The translations under genes and the position numbers were made by a program. Below are positions 40,564 through 48,638 of a stretch of DNA of 64,000 nt, piece after piece. Positions within the stretch are counted from its first letter, which is position 1, and each line of letters starts with the position of its first letter. The notes below the pieces were generated by a model, which saw nothing but the letters and a program-made list of their open reading frames with translations, was not told the DNA's origin and made no database searches. The DNA comes from CAKUIA01 sp034180465. Lineage in GTDB: Bacteria > Verrucomicrobiota > Verrucomicrobiia > Opitutales > Intestinicryptomonadaceae. The DNA lies in NCBI GenBank assembly GCA_034180465.1, contig JAXFOH010000086.1, forward strand, positions 1 to 64,000, given 5' to 3'.

Positions 40564-42027
40564 ATGTTCTTATTTTTAACAGGCATGCTTCTTTTGGCGG
40601 CTGGCTATTTTTTCTACGGCCGCCTTGTCGAAAAAATATTGTCGCCCGACGACAGAAAAACTCCGGCAATGGCAATGGCCGACGGAGTAGACTATGTTGT
40701 TCTTCCGCAGTGGAAGAATATGCTTATACAGCTTTTGAACATTGCGGGGGTCGGCCCCGTAATAGGGGTTATTTTGGGCATAAAGTTCGGCGAAATAGTT
40801 TTTTTGGTAATTCCCTTCGGCAATATGATTGCGGGGGCTACCCACGACTTCCTGTCGGGAATGATGTCGCTTAGAAACGGCGGCGCAAATTTGCCCGCAA
40901 TAATTAAAGACAATTTGGGCAAGGGCTACTACCGCTTCTTTTCGGTATTTAGCGTGTTTTTGCTTTTGCTGGTTGTGGCGGTTTTCATAAACATTCCGGC
41001 AAACCTGCTAAGCAGCCTCATTCACGAAAACTCCGACCTATTCTGGTATATGGTGGTTGCAATTTTCGCCTACTATATTGTCGCAACGTTGTTTCCGGTA
41101 GACAAAATTATAGGCAAAATATACCCGCTATTTGGAGCAATGCTTATTTTAGGAACAGCCGCAATTTTTGCGGCCCTTATGTGGAATGCAATCGAAAACC
41201 CATCGCTACTAAGCGAAAGCGCGGCGTTTAAGGAAAGAATGTTCACCGCCGAAAACGGCAACCCCGTTTTGCCCGTGTTGTTTGTAACAATAGCCTGCGG
41301 CATAATTTCGGGCTTTCACGCAACGCAGTCGCCCATAATTGCTAGAACTATGAAAAGCGAAAGGCAGGCGCGCCAGTCGTTCTACGGAATGATGATTGTA
41401 GAAGGCTACATTGCAATGATTTGGGCGGGGGCTGCAATGGCAATCTACAACATTTGCCCCGACTATATGCTTATTAAAGCCGACACCGTTTTAGGCAAAA
41501 TTACCGAATACTTTCTGGGTGCAAACGTGGGAACTGTAACAATTCTTTCGGTTGTAATTTTGTCGATAACATCGGGCGATACCGCCATGCGCAGCGTAAG
41601 GCTTTCGATTGCAGAAATGCTAAAGCTTAACCAAAAGCCGCTTTTTAACCGCGTTTTGCTGTGCATACCCGCCATTGCGGTTGTTGCACTTTTGTTGCTT
41701 TGGTCTAATCAAAACGCACAAACATTCAAGCATTTGTGGAACTATTTTGCGTGGGGCAATCAGGTTTTGGCGGCCTCTACCTTAATGGCAGCAACCGCCT
41801 GGCTTATAAGAAGCCGCAAGAATTTCTACATAGCAATAGTACCCGCAATGTTTATGACATTTATAGTTTCGTGCTACATAATTTGGGTTTCGCCCGAACA
41901 TAAGGGGCCCTACGGACTTGGGTTGGATTTGAATTTGTCGTACATAATTGCCGCTATATTTACCCTTGCAGTTTCCTATGCCGTAATGCGCAGAGCAAAG
42001 AAAGCCCCGAAAATTTTGGACAAATAA
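40564..42027 (+). CDS. cstA: CstA-family peptide/pyruvate transporter (carbon starvation protein)
   Basis: The 487-residue inner-membrane protein has about 14 hydrophobic helices. The conserved CstA blocks are N-I-A-G-V-G-P-V-I-G near residue 60, G-A-x-H-D-F-L-S-G and H-A-T-Q-S-P-I-I-A-R. It is the short form, about 200 residues below E. coli CstA. CstA proteins import peptides or pyruvate during nutrient limitation. The start at 40564 gives the hydrophobic first helix immediately. It may be regulated by the hairpin before it, and it is followed by its own terminator. Confidence 0.9.
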   Translation: MFLFLTGMLLLAAGYFFYGRLVEKILSPDDRKTPAMAMADGVDYVVLPQWKNMLIQLLNIAGVGPVIGVILGIKFGEIVFLVIPFGNMIAGATHDFLSGMMSLRNGGANLPAIIKDNLGKGYYRFFSVFSVFLLLLVVAVFINIPANLLSSLIHENSDLFWYMVVAIFAYYIVATLFPVDKIIGKIYPLFGAMLILGTAAIFAALMWNAIENPSLLSESAAFKERMFTAENGNPVLPVLFVTIACGIISGFHATQSPIIARTMKSERQARQSFYGMMIVEGYIAMIWAGAAMAIYNICPDYMLIKADTVLGKITEYFLGANVGTVTILSVVILSITSGDTAMRSVRLSIAEMLKLNQKPLFNRVLLCIPAIAVVALLLLWSNQNAQTFKHLWNYFAWGNQVLAASTLMAATAWLIRSRKNFYIAIVPAMFMTFIVSCYIIWVSPEHKGPYGLGLDLNLSYIIAAIFTLAVSYAVMRRAKKAPKILDK

Positions 42028-42050
42028 CAAACTAACCATTTTCAAAGTCA

Positions 42051-42078
42051 AAAACGCCGCAATTTTTCGCGGCGTTTT
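42051..42078 (+). terminator. Terminator after cstA
   Basis: AAAACGCCGC (42051-42060) pairs with GCGGCGTTTT (42069-42078), followed by TGTTTTTTTT. Confidence 0.88.
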
Positions 42079-42174
42079 TGTTTTTTTTAGCCCACGCAAA
42101 ATCTTTTATGGCAAAAAACGCCTTTAGTTACCAAGGCTTTTTACGATTTATTCAATACAAACAAATATATAAAA

Positions 42175-42684
42175 ATGAAAAGTTCGTCTTTAAGAATTAC
42201 AGGTGTGTTTTTGCTGCTGCTTGGCATATTGTGCCTGGTGTATCCCGTTTTTTCGGCATTTTGGGCAGAGAGTTTTACCGCAATAGTTTTGGCTATTGCC
42301 GCAGTTTTTACATTTGCACTGGCAGGCAAAGAAAGTTCGTATGCCGACAAGGCAATATATGCCTTTATGGGCATAATATATCTTGCAGGATGCCTGTTTT
42401 TGGTGTTTAACCCTGTTGTGGGGCTTGCCGTTATGATGGCAGCCTTTGCTGTGATATTTTTTTGCGAGGGCGTTTTTGCGCTTGCGTTGTTTGCGCGCAA
42501 AAGCAAAAGCCGCAACTGGCTTATGCTTATAAACGCGCTTGCAAGTTTTATCTTGGCATTCTTGGTTTTTGCAAACGTAAACGAGGGCGTTTTGTTTATA
42601 GGCCTGCTTGTGGGCATAGACCTTATTTTTACGGGAGTTGGTCTTTTGTTTTGGTCGCCCGCGCAAAATTTAAACGAAGCTTAA
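42175..42684 (+). CDS. HdeD/DUF308-family membrane protein
   Basis: The 169-residue product has six hydrophobic helices with short loops. The first two read T-G-V-F-L-L-L-L-G-I-L-C-L-V and F-T-A-I-V-L-A-I-A-A-V-F. The last helix region G-L-L-V-G-I-D-L-I-F-T-G-V carries the typical family end (G-x-x-x-x-x-D-L-x-x-x-G). HdeD of E. coli is linked to acid resistance, but the biochemical role is unknown in most bacteria. It is monocistronic, with a terminator after it. Confidence 0.82.
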   Translation: MKSSSLRITGVFLLLLGILCLVYPVFSAFWAESFTAIVLAIAAVFTFALAGKESSYADKAIYAFMGIIYLAGCLFLVFNPVVGLAVMMAAFAVIFFCEGVFALALFARKSKSRNWLMLINALASFILAFLVFANVNEGVLFIGLLVGIDLIFTGVGLLFWSPAQNLNEA

Positions 42685-42715
42685 AGGCAATTTCTTGTAA
42701 ACACTCCGTCAAAAA

Positions 42716-42747
42716 AAACGGCATACGCTTTAACTCGTATGCCGTTT
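42716..42747. terminator. Bidirectional terminator
   Basis: AAACGGCATACG (42716-42727) pairs with CGTATGCCGTTT (42736-42747) between two convergent genes. Confidence 0.85.
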
Positions 42748-42766
42748 CCCATTTTATGTGGCAGCC

Positions 42767-44947
42767 CTATTTTGCAGGCATATTTTCAGGCTTTGCGGAG
42801 GCCGGTTTTGCCTTTGTTTTGTCTGGATTTTCCTTTCCGGCCTTTGCCTTCATATAGGAGCTTTGCGGCAAAAACTTTGCATTTTCAAAGCAGCCGAAAT
42901 ACCATGCTCCGTAAAATATCGCCGTTATCAAAGCCAGAATGGCAACAAAATTTCTTACTCCGTGGTGCGGCGAATACGGGTCTAATAAATCGCGCTTAGA
43001 GCCTTTTGGCAAAGAGGCCGTTTTTGTAAGCATACCGCCAAAAGCTATGTTTATTTTGGCCCTTGTGTTAACCGCCCAACCGTTTGCGTCTAACAGCGGC
43101 CCGAGATTTCGCATTCTAAGCTTTAAGGCCGCCAATACCATGGAAGGCAGCGATATTGCAAGAATTATGCCCGCAATGCCAAGCGGAATATACCAGCCCA
43201 AACCGAAGAAGAAATCCAGCAAAATGCCGAATGTTGCAGTTAGGCCGCTTACGGCAACTCCCAAGGCGGCAACCGTGCCTACATCTATCTTCTTTTGGGG
43301 GGATGCAACCGAAGTTTGCAGGTTTGCCTGAGCCTTTTCGTCGGCCTGACTAGCAAATTTTGCAATTTGCTCGGAAATCCATTTCGAACACTTTTTGTAG
43401 GGTGACCAAAACGCCTGCGCAATGCTTATTGGGTTTTCCACCACTTTTACGACAACGGCGTCCCAATCGCGGCCAAGGTTATCGTAAAACACCCCGTTGC
43501 GCCCCACCATTAGGTTGTTGTTATCGCCCGAAGTTACGGCGGCAACAATTGTCATAGGCGGCATTCCCGCCCTTTTGCAGTCGCAGTAAAGCAGGTATGT
43601 GTAGCTTAGCGCGCCCATTGCCGAATGACTAGCTATATTTTCTACAGCAATGCACAAGTCGCAAACCCTTTGGTCTATATAAAGCCTGCCAACCTGAAAT
43701 GCCGACTTGTTTTTGCCCCCGTAAAACGACTTAAAGCTTACAAAGTTTGTAAGCACGCCGAGCAAGTCGGCATTAAGGCGCACGAGTTTTTCTACCGAAA
43801 ATATGGCATCGTATTCGGCGCGCAGCGTTTCATCTTTTTCTACAACTTTTGCAAGCTTTTCTCGATAGTCGGATTTTGCAAATTTTGCGATAAAGTCTTC
43901 GCCCAGTTTGTCGGACAAATCGTTGGGTTTTGCCGAAATCCATTTTGCAAATGGTTCAAAATATTTCTCTATTTTTGCAAAGTCGGTGGCGCTAATTTTC
44001 GAAACTTCGCCGCCTAAGATTTTTGAAGCTACGTCTTTAAAAGCGTCTACCTGATGCTGCCAAGCGGGGTTTACCCCCTTTTCGAAATCGAAAAATTCTC
44101 TGTCGCCAACCAATGCAATCGGCAAAGTTTTAAGTTTGTCGTCGCGCGAGTCTAAATCGGAAAAAATGGCGGCTATTGTGTCGTTTGTAGGGTTAAGGCT
44201 GGCAGAGGCTGCGTTGTCGTAGCTAAGAACAGCCCTGCGGGTAAAGTAGTCGTTCAGCTTTTCGGAAATAGCCATATAGGCGGCATGGGCCGCGGCTGTT
44301 TCGTCGCCCAAAAAGAGAATGGCGTTGTCGCTTTTTTCGTTTTCAAGCCAAGTTTGCGAAGCGTTTAAAGCGTCAAAAAACACGTTTATTTGGGCTAAGT
44401 CTATGCCGTCTTTGCCCGAACGGTCTTTCTTTGCGCCGTATAAATCGGCTATTTTTTTGATTAAGTCGGCGCAAACTGTATCGCTTTCGGCAGATTCAGG
44501 AATGATTATGCCGTCGGCATTAAAGATTGTGTTTTCGTATACCGAGCCTTTGTCGAAATCTTCGGGCAAAAGAGTGTTTTCTTTGCCGAAAGTTTTTGCC
44601 AAATGCTGGGCTGCCGACTTAACAATTTTCGAATTTTCGTTGTCGTCGCTAATATTTGAGATTTCAAGTTCGCGGCTGCCGCTTAAAAGGCTGTCGGAAT
44701 TTTTCAACATTTTGCAAGTCCATTCGCAGGCTTCTATCAATTCCTGCGCGCGTATTTTGCCGTCTTTGTCCAAGTCTATAAAGGCAAGGGTTTTTTCGTC
44801 TAAATTCGTTCCCTTAACGGGGCAGCTTAAGGCCGTCCATAACTTTAAATCTAGGTTGCGCAAATTTGCTATATCGCTACCCGACTCGAATTTTACCTGA
44901 TAAACGCCGCCAGCTTTAAAAAAGCTCCAAGTATGTTTAGTTTCCAT
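42767..44947 (-). CDS. Large EF-hand protein with C-terminal membrane helices
   Basis: I recognise no characterised family for this 726-residue protein. A textbook EF-hand loop, D58-L-D-K-D-G-K-I-R-A-Q-E69, lies near the N-terminus, and a looser N-A-D-G-I-I-I follows near 150. Residues 160-540 are a long, mostly helical, soluble region. Hydrophobic helices at about 555-605 and 666-686 anchor it, and a Lys/Pro/Ala-rich tail ends it. There is no N-terminal signal, so the EF-hand part is probably cytosolic. The gene stands alone between a terminator and tRNA-Glu. Calcium sensing at the membrane is a guess. Confidence 0.7.
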   Translation of the reverse strand: METKHTWSFFKAGGVYQVKFESGSDIANLRNLDLKLWTALSCPVKGTNLDEKTLAFIDLDKDGKIRAQELIEACEWTCKMLKNSDSLLSGSRELEISNISDDNENSKIVKSAAQHLAKTFGKENTLLPEDFDKGSVYENTIFNADGIIIPESAESDTVCADLIKKIADLYGAKKDRSGKDGIDLAQINVFFDALNASQTWLENEKSDNAILFLGDETAAAHAAYMAISEKLNDYFTRRAVLSYDNAASASLNPTNDTIAAIFSDLDSRDDKLKTLPIALVGDREFFDFEKGVNPAWQHQVDAFKDVASKILGGEVSKISATDFAKIEKYFEPFAKWISAKPNDLSDKLGEDFIAKFAKSDYREKLAKVVEKDETLRAEYDAIFSVEKLVRLNADLLGVLTNFVSFKSFYGGKNKSAFQVGRLYIDQRVCDLCIAVENIASHSAMGALSYTYLLYCDCKRAGMPPMTIVAAVTSGDNNNLMVGRNGVFYDNLGRDWDAVVVKVVENPISIAQAFWSPYKKCSKWISEQIAKFASQADEKAQANLQTSVASPQKKIDVGTVAALGVAVSGLTATFGILLDFFFGLGWYIPLGIAGIILAISLPSMVLAALKLRMRNLGPLLDANGWAVNTRAKINIAFGGMLTKTASLPKGSKRDLLDPYSPHHGVRNFVAILALITAIFYGAWYFGCFENAKFLPQSSYMKAKAGKENPDKTKAKPASAKPENMPAK

Positions 44948-45031
44948 AAGCCGTTAAAATGTAGGAACAGCCTATAAAACAGATGCGCAATTTGTCAAAT
45001 AAGCTTTAAATAAAAGTACAAAAAAAGCCTA

Positions 45032-45106
45032 TGGCACCCCCTATCGGATTCGAACCGATGTTTTCTGAATGAGATTCAGAAGTCCTAACCACTAGACGAT
45101 GGGGGC
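45032..45106 (-). tRNA. tRNA-Glu (anticodon CTC)
   Basis: The minus strand folds as a cloverleaf: acceptor GCCCCCA, D-arm GTC-TAGTGGTTAG-GAC, anticodon stem TCTGA/TCAGA with loop ATCTCAT, and T-arm ATCGG-TTCGAAT-CCGAT. It ends AGGGGGT, then G and an encoded CCA. The anticodon CTC reads GAG. Position 7:66 is an A-A mismatch in the acceptor stem. Confidence 0.93.
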
Positions 45107-45208
45107 ACAATAAGCTAAAATCAATTCGAGGAATATCGCCAAAAACCGCAAAATTGTCAAGCAATTTGCGGCATTTTTTTGACGCTTAAAAGGCGGCGAA
45201 TATTGTAT

Positions 45209-45697
45209 TTATATGTCTATTGTATTGTTGCTTTGCTTGTCGGTATTTTCGGTGTCAACCCACTGATCTTGAGCAACCGAACCCGATTCTTCCTTAAAGA
45301 GGCTTTTGCCGTATTTATTGTCTGAATTTTGCCCCTTGCAGAAAAGCAGAATGATAAGAACAACAATGCTTGCAAAAGGGACAAGCGACAGCACCGAAAA
45401 CCAACCGCTTAGCCCCATATCGTGAAAGCGTTTTGCAGAAAGTGCCAAAGTTGTATAGCTAACAACAATCTGAATAGGCAAAAATATAATGCTGGCAAGG
45501 CTGGATGTTGCAATCTCTTCGATGCCTGCTCCGTTCATTGCAAGGCCAATTCCAAACGGAATCATTATAAACACGGCCAATAGCCCGAAGAACAAGCTAG
45601 ACAATATCGAATAGATTAAATAGTCCAATCGCCCTATTCTTCCCTTAAAGGAAAAGAACATTCTGACACACTTTTTTATAAAATTTTCTTTTTGCAT
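45209..45697 (-). CDS. DUF805-family membrane protein
   Basis: From the ATG at 45697 (M-Q-K-E-N-F-I-K-K) the product is 162 residues; the frame is open to 45781, but that stretch lacks membrane or family character. It has G-R-I-G-R-L-D-Y before the first helix, about four helices, and the family marker K-R-F-H-D-M-G-L-S-G-W before the last pair. It ends with an acidic, Asn/Gln-rich tail. These inner-membrane proteins have no established function. Confidence 0.82.
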   Translation of the reverse strand: MQKENFIKKCVRMFFSFKGRIGRLDYLIYSILSSLFFGLLAVFIMIPFGIGLAMNGAGIEEIATSSLASIIFLPIQIVVSYTTLALSAKRFHDMGLSGWFSVLSLVPFASIVVLIILLFCKGQNSDNKYGKSLFKEESGSVAQDQWVDTENTDKQSNNTIDI

Positions 45698-45765
45698 ATT
45701 TAGATTATATAATCGCAAAAAACGCGTACTATTCAAGCAAATTGAAGCGGCAAATTTTTGCACAA

Positions 45766-45795
45766 AAAATCTCCGAAGCAATTTTCGGAGATTTT
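45766..45795 (-). terminator. Terminator after metY
   Basis: AAAATCTCCGAA (45766-45777) pairs with TTCGGAGATTTT (45784-45795). On the minus strand a T run follows. Confidence 0.85.
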
Positions 45796-45828
45796 CGTTT
45801 TTGCCTTTTACAGGAATACCGATTGCCT

Positions 45829-47103
45829 TTACAAAACGCTATCGAGAGCCTCTTTTAGGTCGTCGATGTGTTCCAGACCAATCGAAAGGCGTATAAGCTC
45901 GGGCGTCAGGCCGCTTGCAGCCTGCTGGGCTTCGTCTAGCTGCGAGTGCGAAGTAGAAGACGGATGCAAAACAAGGCTCTTCGAGTCGCCAACGTTTGCC
46001 AAGTTGCTGAAAAGCGGAATATTGTCTACCAACTTTACCGCCGCATTGTAGCCTCCTTTTATACCGAACACAACCATGCCGCCAAAGCCGTTTTTAAGAT
46101 ATTTGCTGGCAAGCGGATAGCTTGGGTCGTCGGGCAAGCCGGGGTAGCGAACCCACGAAACCGACTTGTGCGCCTTTAAGAATTTTGCAATTTCAAGCGC
46201 ATTTTCGCTGTGGCGTTTTATGCGCAACGGCAAACTCTGCAGACCCTGCAAGAATATCCAAGCGGCATCTGGGGCAAGGGTAGGCCCTATGTTGCGCAAG
46301 CCGACCGTTCTTAGCCTTAAGATGAAGGCAAGCTTATTGTTTTCGCCCAAGTCGTGCGCAAAACGCAAGCCGTGGTAGCCGCCGTCGGGCTCGTTATACA
46401 ATGCAAACTTTTTATCGCTCCAGTCGAAATTGCCGGCGTCTATAACTGCGCCTCCAATGCCCGTGCCGTGCCCGCCAATCCATTTCGATAGCGAGTGTAT
46501 TACAATGTTGGCTCCATAGTCTATCGAGCGTATCAATGTAGGCGGCGTAAAGGTGGCGTCTACAATCAAAGGCAAGTGATATTCTTTTGCGATTTTTGCG
46601 TAGCCTTCAATGTCGGCTGCGTCCAAAACGGGGTTGCCCAAAGTTTCTATATAAATTGCGCGCGTACGTTCGTTTATGGCGGCTTTTACTTCGGCAAAAT
46701 CGTTTATCTTTGTAAAGTGCGCTTTAATGCCGAACTGCGGCAAAATGGAATTAAACTGAACGTAGGTGCCGCCGTACAGGTTATTGGCAGCAACAAGCTC
46801 GTCGCCCGCTTTTAAGATGTTGGTTATGGCGAACGCTATTGCAGCCGTACCCGACGAAAGCGTAAGAGCGGCCGCCCCGCCCTCTAAAGCGGCGAGCCTC
46901 TTTTCGAGAACATCGTTAGTCGGGTTCATTAGGCGGGCATATATGTTGCCGGATTCTTTCAGGGCAAAAAGGTCTGCTCCGTGTTTTGCGCTTTTAAAAT
47001 TAAAAGCCGTTGTTCTGTATACGGGAACGGCCCTTGCCAATGTGGTCGGGTCTGGAACCTGCCCTGCGTGAAGCGCCAATGTTTCGGGTCTGTAGTTGCT
47101 CAT
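45829..47103 (-). CDS. metY: O-acetylhomoserine (thiol)-lyase
   Basis: MetY makes homocysteine from O-acetylhomoserine and sulfide; some members also use O-acetylserine. The 424-residue product is a Cys/Met-metabolism PLP enzyme. Typical segments are Y-R-T-T-A-F, A-L-E-G-G-A-A-A-L-T-L-S-S-G, N-N-L-Y-G-G-T, E-T-L-G-N-P and the PLP lysine in H-S-L-S-K-W-I-G-G-H-G. The lyase-specific insertion relative to MetB/MetC is present, which favours MetY. It follows an outer-membrane barrel gene by 28 bases. With cysE at 34392 it forms the visible sulfur-assimilation end of metabolism. Confidence 0.93.
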   Translation of the reverse strand: MSNYRPETLALHAGQVPDPTTLARAVPVYRTTAFNFKSAKHGADLFALKESGNIYARLMNPTNDVLEKRLAALEGGAAALTLSSGTAAIAFAITNILKAGDELVAANNLYGGTYVQFNSILPQFGIKAHFTKINDFAEVKAAINERTRAIYIETLGNPVLDAADIEGYAKIAKEYHLPLIVDATFTPPTLIRSIDYGANIVIHSLSKWIGGHGTGIGGAVIDAGNFDWSDKKFALYNEPDGGYHGLRFAHDLGENNKLAFILRLRTVGLRNIGPTLAPDAAWIFLQGLQSLPLRIKRHSENALEIAKFLKAHKSVSWVRYPGLPDDPSYPLASKYLKNGFGGMVVFGIKGGYNAAVKLVDNIPLFSNLANVGDSKSLVLHPSSTSHSQLDEAQQAASGLTPELIRLSIGLEHIDDLKEALDSVL

Positions 47104-47131
47104 TTTTTTCCTTTCAAATAGTTTGTTGGTG

Positions 47132-48130
47132 TTAAAATTCGTATTTTATAGAGGCTGCCCAAGCGGTGTTTTCGCGTGTATTTAAAACAGTGCCTAAGTG
47201 GCCGTAGCCTGCGGTAACTGTAAGGTGTTCGTTTACAACGGCTGCAAGCCCTATTGTCCACCAGTCGCTTTCCTCGCCCACTAGCTGTTTAGCGCCAGCG
47301 CTTATGGGCGAATACTGGTTTATCTTTTGGCGGTATTCAAAGGCGGCAAAAAGCCAATCTGTTATGCCGAACACCGCGTTGCCTTCGGCGGAAAATTCGT
47401 ATTTGCCAGAATAACCGGTATAGCCCAAATTCGAAGCGTCGGTAGCCCTGCCCGTAATCGACAGTATAAGAGGGTGTCCGTAAATCAAAAATGTTTTCGA
47501 AGCGGTTATGGTAAATTCAACGCCGTATTCTCTGTCGTAGCCTTTTTGAGAAAGAAGGCCGCCTAGGTTGTCGTTTATTTCGCCGATACCGTCGTTATAC
47601 TTGCCGTGAACGCCAACTGTTATTGCTGGCACAAAGCCTTCGTAAAACTCGTTTTCTTTTATTACATTATAACGGGCGTTTACGGTGTGTAGCCAAACGT
47701 CGTTGCGGTCTATATTAGCCCCTGCATACTGCAAAACGTCGCTTTGCAAAGAGCCCGTGCCAAAACGGCTTGCGTTGTACGAAAGCTCCAATTTGCCGAA
47801 CAGCGTTTCGCTTACAACAAAGCTTTCAACATTCTTTTGGCGCGCGTTAACATAGGTTGCACCAAAGCTCGGCAAGGCAAAGTCGGCGCCTTCTGAACCG
47901 GGGTTTACCAAATAGGCTATGGGGGTTAAAACCACGCCGCCTACGCCGTCTATTGTAAACAAGGGCAAGGGAGCCGCCTTTTGGGGCTTTGCGCTTTGCT
48001 GCGTTTTGTTTGCAGCCTCTTTGGGCTGGGCAGCTTCGGCGTTAACAGCAGCTTCGTTCGAAGCCGCATATGTTATGGGAGAAACGGCAAGGATTACCGC
48101 CAATTTATATATTGTAGAAATTTGTTTCAT
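47132..48130 (-). CDS. Outer-membrane beta-barrel protein (DUF3034-like)
   Basis: The 332-residue product has a signal peptide (about 1-22, ending T-Y-A-A), an Ala/Lys/Gln-rich linker and alternating amphipathic strands through to a C-terminal phenylalanine (I-K-Y-E-F), the usual signal for outer-membrane assembly. Barrel features such as G-G-V-V-L-T-P-I-A-Y and E-Y-R-Q-K-I-N resemble DUF3034 proteins. An AAGGA lies about 11 bases before the ATG. It shares its transcript with metY, so import of a sulfur compound is possible but not shown. Confidence 0.72.
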   Translation of the reverse strand: MKQISTIYKLAVILAVSPITYAASNEAAVNAEAAQPKEAANKTQQSAKPQKAAPLPLFTIDGVGGVVLTPIAYLVNPGSEGADFALPSFGATYVNARQKNVESFVVSETLFGKLELSYNASRFGTGSLQSDVLQYAGANIDRNDVWLHTVNARYNVIKENEFYEGFVPAITVGVHGKYNDGIGEINDNLGGLLSQKGYDREYGVEFTITASKTFLIYGHPLILSITGRATDASNLGYTGYSGKYEFSAEGNAVFGITDWLFAAFEYRQKINQYSPISAGAKQLVGEESDWWTIGLAAVVNEHLTVTAGYGHLGTVLNTRENTAWAASIKYEF

Positions 48131-48577
48131 TTTTATTGTCCTTATGCTTTTTAATTTTTTTGTCTGTTTAATTTTTGCCTTTAACGGCGAGTTTGTTTTT
48201 TTGTTTGTTTCCGTTTAAGAGCAACGGCGGCTTATTCCTTTTTTCGGAACAACGGTTAAACCGCCGCCGCAAACATTCGCATAGAACAACAGCTTTGTTT
48301 TTCGCTTATAAGATTGTAAAAATCTTTGTTGTGTGAAAATTGCCTGTAAGTTTCAAATTTCATTATGTCTACCGTTATGGTAATGTATTTTTAAAAGTCA
48401 ACACATTTTTAAAAATTTTTTATTTTTTAGTAAAATAGCCATATAAAGCGCATATTTACTGTATATTTTTGCATATATACATCCCGACTACCGCAAATAT
48501 TTTTTTTAATAACAGCAACATAAAATCTATTCACTACTTTTTTAATAGCAAAATATGCGCATACCTATAAAAGAACG
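48131..48577 (-). promoter_or_regulatory. Long structured 5' leader of the barrel-metY unit
   Basis: This gap has no gene. Next to the barrel gene, the minus strand contains CGGCGG (48269-48274 region) pairing with CCGCCG (48230 region), with an internal TTCC-GAAAAAA-GGAA hairpin. A TTGACT near 48397-48402 could be a -35 box. From about 48400 to 48545 the sequence is very A/T-rich with no pattern I can assign. A regulatory RNA is possible; it fits no riboswitch class I know. Confidence 0.35.
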
Positions 48578-48615
48578 AAAAAGCCCGATGCAAATACATT
48601 GCAAAGGGCTTTTTT
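48578..48615 (-). terminator. Terminator after GH92 copy 2
   Basis: AAAAAGCCC (48578-48586) pairs with GGGCTTTTT (48606-48614), with an inner TGCAA/TTGCA stem. On the minus strand it ends in a T run. Confidence 0.75.
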
Positions 48616-48638
48616 ATTAGTTTTGCGGCCTCTACCCG

